Assembly (NCBI RefSeq): GCF_900403705.1
Contig: NZ_OUNR01000018.1
Location: 62,001 to 126,000, forward strand
Length of the DNA stretch: 64,000 bases
Reading direction: 5' to 3'
Source of the DNA: Nitrospira lenta
GTDB taxonomy: Bacteria; Nitrospirota; Nitrospiria; Nitrospirales; Nitrospiraceae
A program made the position numbers and the translations under genes. Below, piece after piece: positions 61,945-64,000 of this stretch (the stretch's first letter is position 1; each line of letters opens with the position of its first letter). The notes under the pieces are model-generated. The model was not told the DNA's origin and searched no databases. It saw nothing but the letters and a program-made list of their open reading frames with translations.

Positions 61945-62595
61945 TCACTCTTTCCCCCCGCCCAGGTAGGACCGTTCCACGCCGAAGATAATCTTGAAAG
62001 ACAGCGCTACCGCCCCCAGGCTGACACCGATCAAAATGGCCCGGCGCACGGAGGCGTTCAGCACGTTCAAAATCCATTGGGAAATATCCCCGCTGACCGG
62101 CACGAGGTATTCACCTAATGGAACGCGGCCCATCATGACAATCACCGCGGCAACCAGGAGTACCGCGGCTTCCCGGCTTCTGGCGCGGAACGAGCGATAG
62201 GCCGCCGAGGCGATGAAGAAGGCCAGGATGGCAAACATGGTCCCTTGCAGTGGGACCATCATAAAGTTGTAGACCCACCCGAATGCCGTCGAGACACCTT
62301 CGACACTCTCCTTGCCGTTGGCCCACCAGCCGACGGCCATCGTGCCCAACATGCCGGCGTAGAGCACCACACTGTAGCCCCAGCCGGCTTCTTTCCGGCG
62401 GATCTTGGCCGCATGGACCTGAAACAGACTGGTCACTCCCAGCACGAGCGCAAAGCCGCCGATAATCTGGAGCCATTTCGTGGCGGAGGTGAGCAACTGT
62501 TCGGAAGCGGGATGCGGCACATAATACTGACCCGCAAAAATCAGCCCGGTGATCATCGTAATCAGCAGCGGCAACTGTCGGCGTAAAAAGATCAT
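61945..62595 (-). CDS. Polytopic membrane protein, DUF6754-type cluster
   Basis: A 216-residue protein with about six helices from ATG 62595, which overlaps the stop of the DUF6754-type gene (ATGA); the longer frame upstream lies inside that gene and is rejected. Segments such as FALVLGVTSLFQVHAAKIRRKEAGWG link the first helices. It has no known motif. Translational coupling places it as partner of the DUF6754 protein. Confidence 0.72.
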   Translation of the reverse strand: MIFLRRQLPLLITMITGLIFAGQYYVPHPASEQLLTSATKWLQIIGGFALVLGVTSLFQVHAAKIRRKEAGWGYSVVLYAGMLGTMAVGWWANGKESVEGVSTAFGWVYNFMMVPLQGTMFAILAFFIASAAYRSFRARSREAAVLLVAAVIVMMGRVPLGEYLVPVSGDISQWILNVLNASVRRAILIGVSLGAVALSFKIIFGVERSYLGGGKE

Positions 62596-63839
62596 TTCAC
62601 ATCCTTGAAGAAATCGAGGGCATATTGCGGCCAGGCGGCCTGCGTCGCGACGCCGACCGTCGCGAGCAACACTCCGATTGCGATGACCGACAGAATCATG
62701 GCTTTCCCGATGTCCTGCCCGCGCAAGGTCCCCAGCTGCACCGGCTCCCGCGACAAATAGGCGCTCGCGGCATACAGCTCTTCGCCGATCAATGTGTAGT
62801 CGCACGTGGTCACGAAGAAGGGCAACTGATGGTCCGAATCGGTTCCCGCGATCTGGATGGCCCCGGTGCTTGCCCCAGTTTCCGTCAGCAGCAGCGCCTC
62901 GGCAAAATAGGATCCCATAAAGAAATTCGCCGCCGGTTGTTTGCGCAGCATGATGCCGTCGACCGCCGCCGTGTAGCTGAACTGGTCACTGGTAATGAAA
63001 AAATTCGAGTCTTCTTTGAACAGATCGGGTTTCCCCGCTTCCAAATAGGCTTGTTTGGTGATCTCCTGACAGACCGCCATCGTAATGGGGTCGCGATGGG
63101 GCACCAGCAGCTCCGTTTCATAGGCCGCCGTCTTTTTTGCCACGCGCCCGAGAATCACGGCCGCCGCGATCGTCGAGGGATCGCTCATATCATGCGCACC
63201 GGTCAGATAGAGGATCGGCTTGCCCAATTCGGTAGCGCGGCCGATGGCTTCATCCACCGCGTCGAGGCCTGGGATGCGACGAAGAAACATCTCACGCCGT
63301 TTGGCTTGCGCAATGGAAAAGAACACCACGCCGCCGAAGATCAGCGTCAACACAAGATTGTTCACCAAGTTCCAATTGAACCAGTTCGGAGCCGGCGTGG
63401 CTTGCAGAAGCGGCCCGACGATTCGCTCCTCTCCTTTGAGCAGCGCCACAGTCACCGTATAGACCGTCCCGTCTGTCAGTTCGACGGCCTTTCCGTTTCT
63501 GATAGTGAACTGATGCCAATTGCGTTCTGCCGTTCTGGTCCACCAGGCCCCCTTGGCGTCCTTCACCAGACGAGTCTGAGCCGGGAACTCGGCGACCACT
63601 TTCAATGCGGCCACATCCGTGACACCGGCCTCGCCGACCAACACCTGATAGCGGGCATCAGGACTCTCCAACGCGCTCGGCGCCCAGTTTACCGTCAGGC
63701 TTTGTCCCCCATCATTCGGCGTATCGAATACGGATAGATGAGCCGGAGCGGCCAACTGATCTTCCGCAAAAACACTGGCAGATGACAGGCCGCAGACCAT
63801 TATCAATATCAGGATGTTCAAAAATCCCGCTGGTCTCAC
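62592..63839 (-). CDS. DUF6754-type membrane protein with FN3-like exported domain
   Basis: A 415-residue protein. A GTG at 63839 gives a signal (FLNILILIMVCGLSSASVFAE) followed by a fibronectin-type-III-like domain (about 30-140, SLTVNWAPSALESPDARYQVLVG). A membrane helix (NNLVLTLIFGGVVFFSIAQA) leads to the conserved domain: RREMFLRRIPGLDAVDEAIGRATELGKPILYLTGAHDMSDP, HRDPITMAVCQEITKQAYLEAG and DSDHQLPFFVTTCDYTLIGEELYAASAYLS, then a C-terminal helix. The start is uncertain, as a longer frame runs to 63974 through the upstream repeat. It heads the row of five genes. Confidence 0.75.
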   Translation of the reverse strand: MRPAGFLNILILIMVCGLSSASVFAEDQLAAPAHLSVFDTPNDGGQSLTVNWAPSALESPDARYQVLVGEAGVTDVAALKVVAEFPAQTRLVKDAKGAWWTRTAERNWHQFTIRNGKAVELTDGTVYTVTVALLKGEERIVGPLLQATPAPNWFNWNLVNNLVLTLIFGGVVFFSIAQAKRREMFLRRIPGLDAVDEAIGRATELGKPILYLTGAHDMSDPSTIAAAVILGRVAKKTAAYETELLVPHRDPITMAVCQEITKQAYLEAGKPDLFKEDSNFFITSDQFSYTAAVDGIMLRKQPAANFFMGSYFAEALLLTETGASTGAIQIAGTDSDHQLPFFVTTCDYTLIGEELYAASAYLSREPVQLGTLRGQDIGKAMILSVIAIGVLLATVGVATQAAWPQYALDFFKDVK

Positions 63840-63917
63840 CCACCCAACCCCAGCGCGCCAAGACGCGCCGTGCCGCGAGTAAGACCGCAGCGAGTGAAGG
63901 GCCGTGGCACATCCACT

Positions 63918-63981
63918 GGGGTACGTTGAGGAGGCCTTCAAGGCGAGAACGCAGTTGGCGGACTTGTTCAGCATCCTGCTA
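63918..63981. repeat. Dispersed palindromic repeat, copy 3 (partial)
   Basis: The stretch from GGGGTACGTTGAGGA to TTGTTCAGCATCCTGCTA follows the right half of the element at 58820-58947 closely, with a few substitutions. Its left half is not clearly preserved, so it is a decayed or partial copy. It lies 79 bp upstream of the GTG start of the DUF6754-type gene. Confidence 0.55.
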
Positions 63982-64000
63982 CGCCCCTTCGATCACTTCG

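Noticed and set aside
61945-62805. Longer form of the membrane protein from 62805
   Set aside because: The upstream 70 codons are inside the DUF6754-type gene; ATG 62595 forms an ATGA overlap typical of operons.
1-64000. tRNA, rRNA, CRISPR and insertion sequences
   Set aside because: No cloverleaf-type sequence with a GGTTCGA-type arm, no short direct-repeat array and no transposase frame was found by reading; a tRNA scan would be needed to be sure.

Overview
The window looks like chromosome of a Gram-negative, GC-rich bacterium, most likely a Nitrospira-type member of Nitrospirota. This is an inference: there is no rRNA or nxr gene here. It rests on the number of sigma-54 two-component systems, the FNT/CBS/ModA set, a giant multicopper oxidase and dispersed Nitrospira-like palindromic repeats. 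No tRNA, CRISPR array, insertion sequence or phage gene was seen.

Layout. 1-12044: housekeeping genes: the end of sthA, a TPR/2OG-oxygenase protein, a PilZ protein, a lone SdhB-like subunit next to archease-rtcB, an M24 peptidase, a large AsmA protein, an MFS carrier and a cyclophilin. 12228-18362: a His-rich leader protein and a czcCBA-type metal efflux system. 18474-32146: a giant six-domain multicopper oxidase of MnxG/MofA type with three small exported proteins behind it, a divergent pair (SUMF1-like and PsbP-like), and its probable regulators (histidine kinase, intact NtrC-type regulator, degenerate NtrC-type regulator). 32332-39593: an arsenite oxidation island (ArsR, PiT transporter, outer-membrane channel, aioB, aioA, lipoprotein). 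39672-43184: a second sigma-54 two-component system. 43269-48776: an FNT (nitrite/formate) channel followed by an EmrAB-TolC-like pump. 48919-54929: an RND efflux operon. 55288-58740: ModA-like protein, a 33-residue membrane peptide, a CBS protein, and a zinc-ribbon/pseudo-receiver operon. 58948-63839: a five-gene minus-strand cluster of four membrane proteins (one of DUF6754 type) and a degenerate Memo-domain protein.

The least expected signals are regulatory. Four sigma-54 promoters (before the FNT gene, modA-like gene, 33-residue peptide and zinc-ribbon/receiver operon) each have a CGCAC/GTGCG inverted repeat 70-135 bp upstream. They appear to form one regulon, probably of the regulator at 39672-41060. 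A second, different enhancer (ATGGG/CCCAT inverted repeat) sits upstream of sigma-54-like promoters of both the giant oxidase and the degenerate regulator. The likely reading is two separate sigma-54 circuits, one for metal oxidation and one for nitrite/molybdate-related functions, in one 40-kb accessory region.
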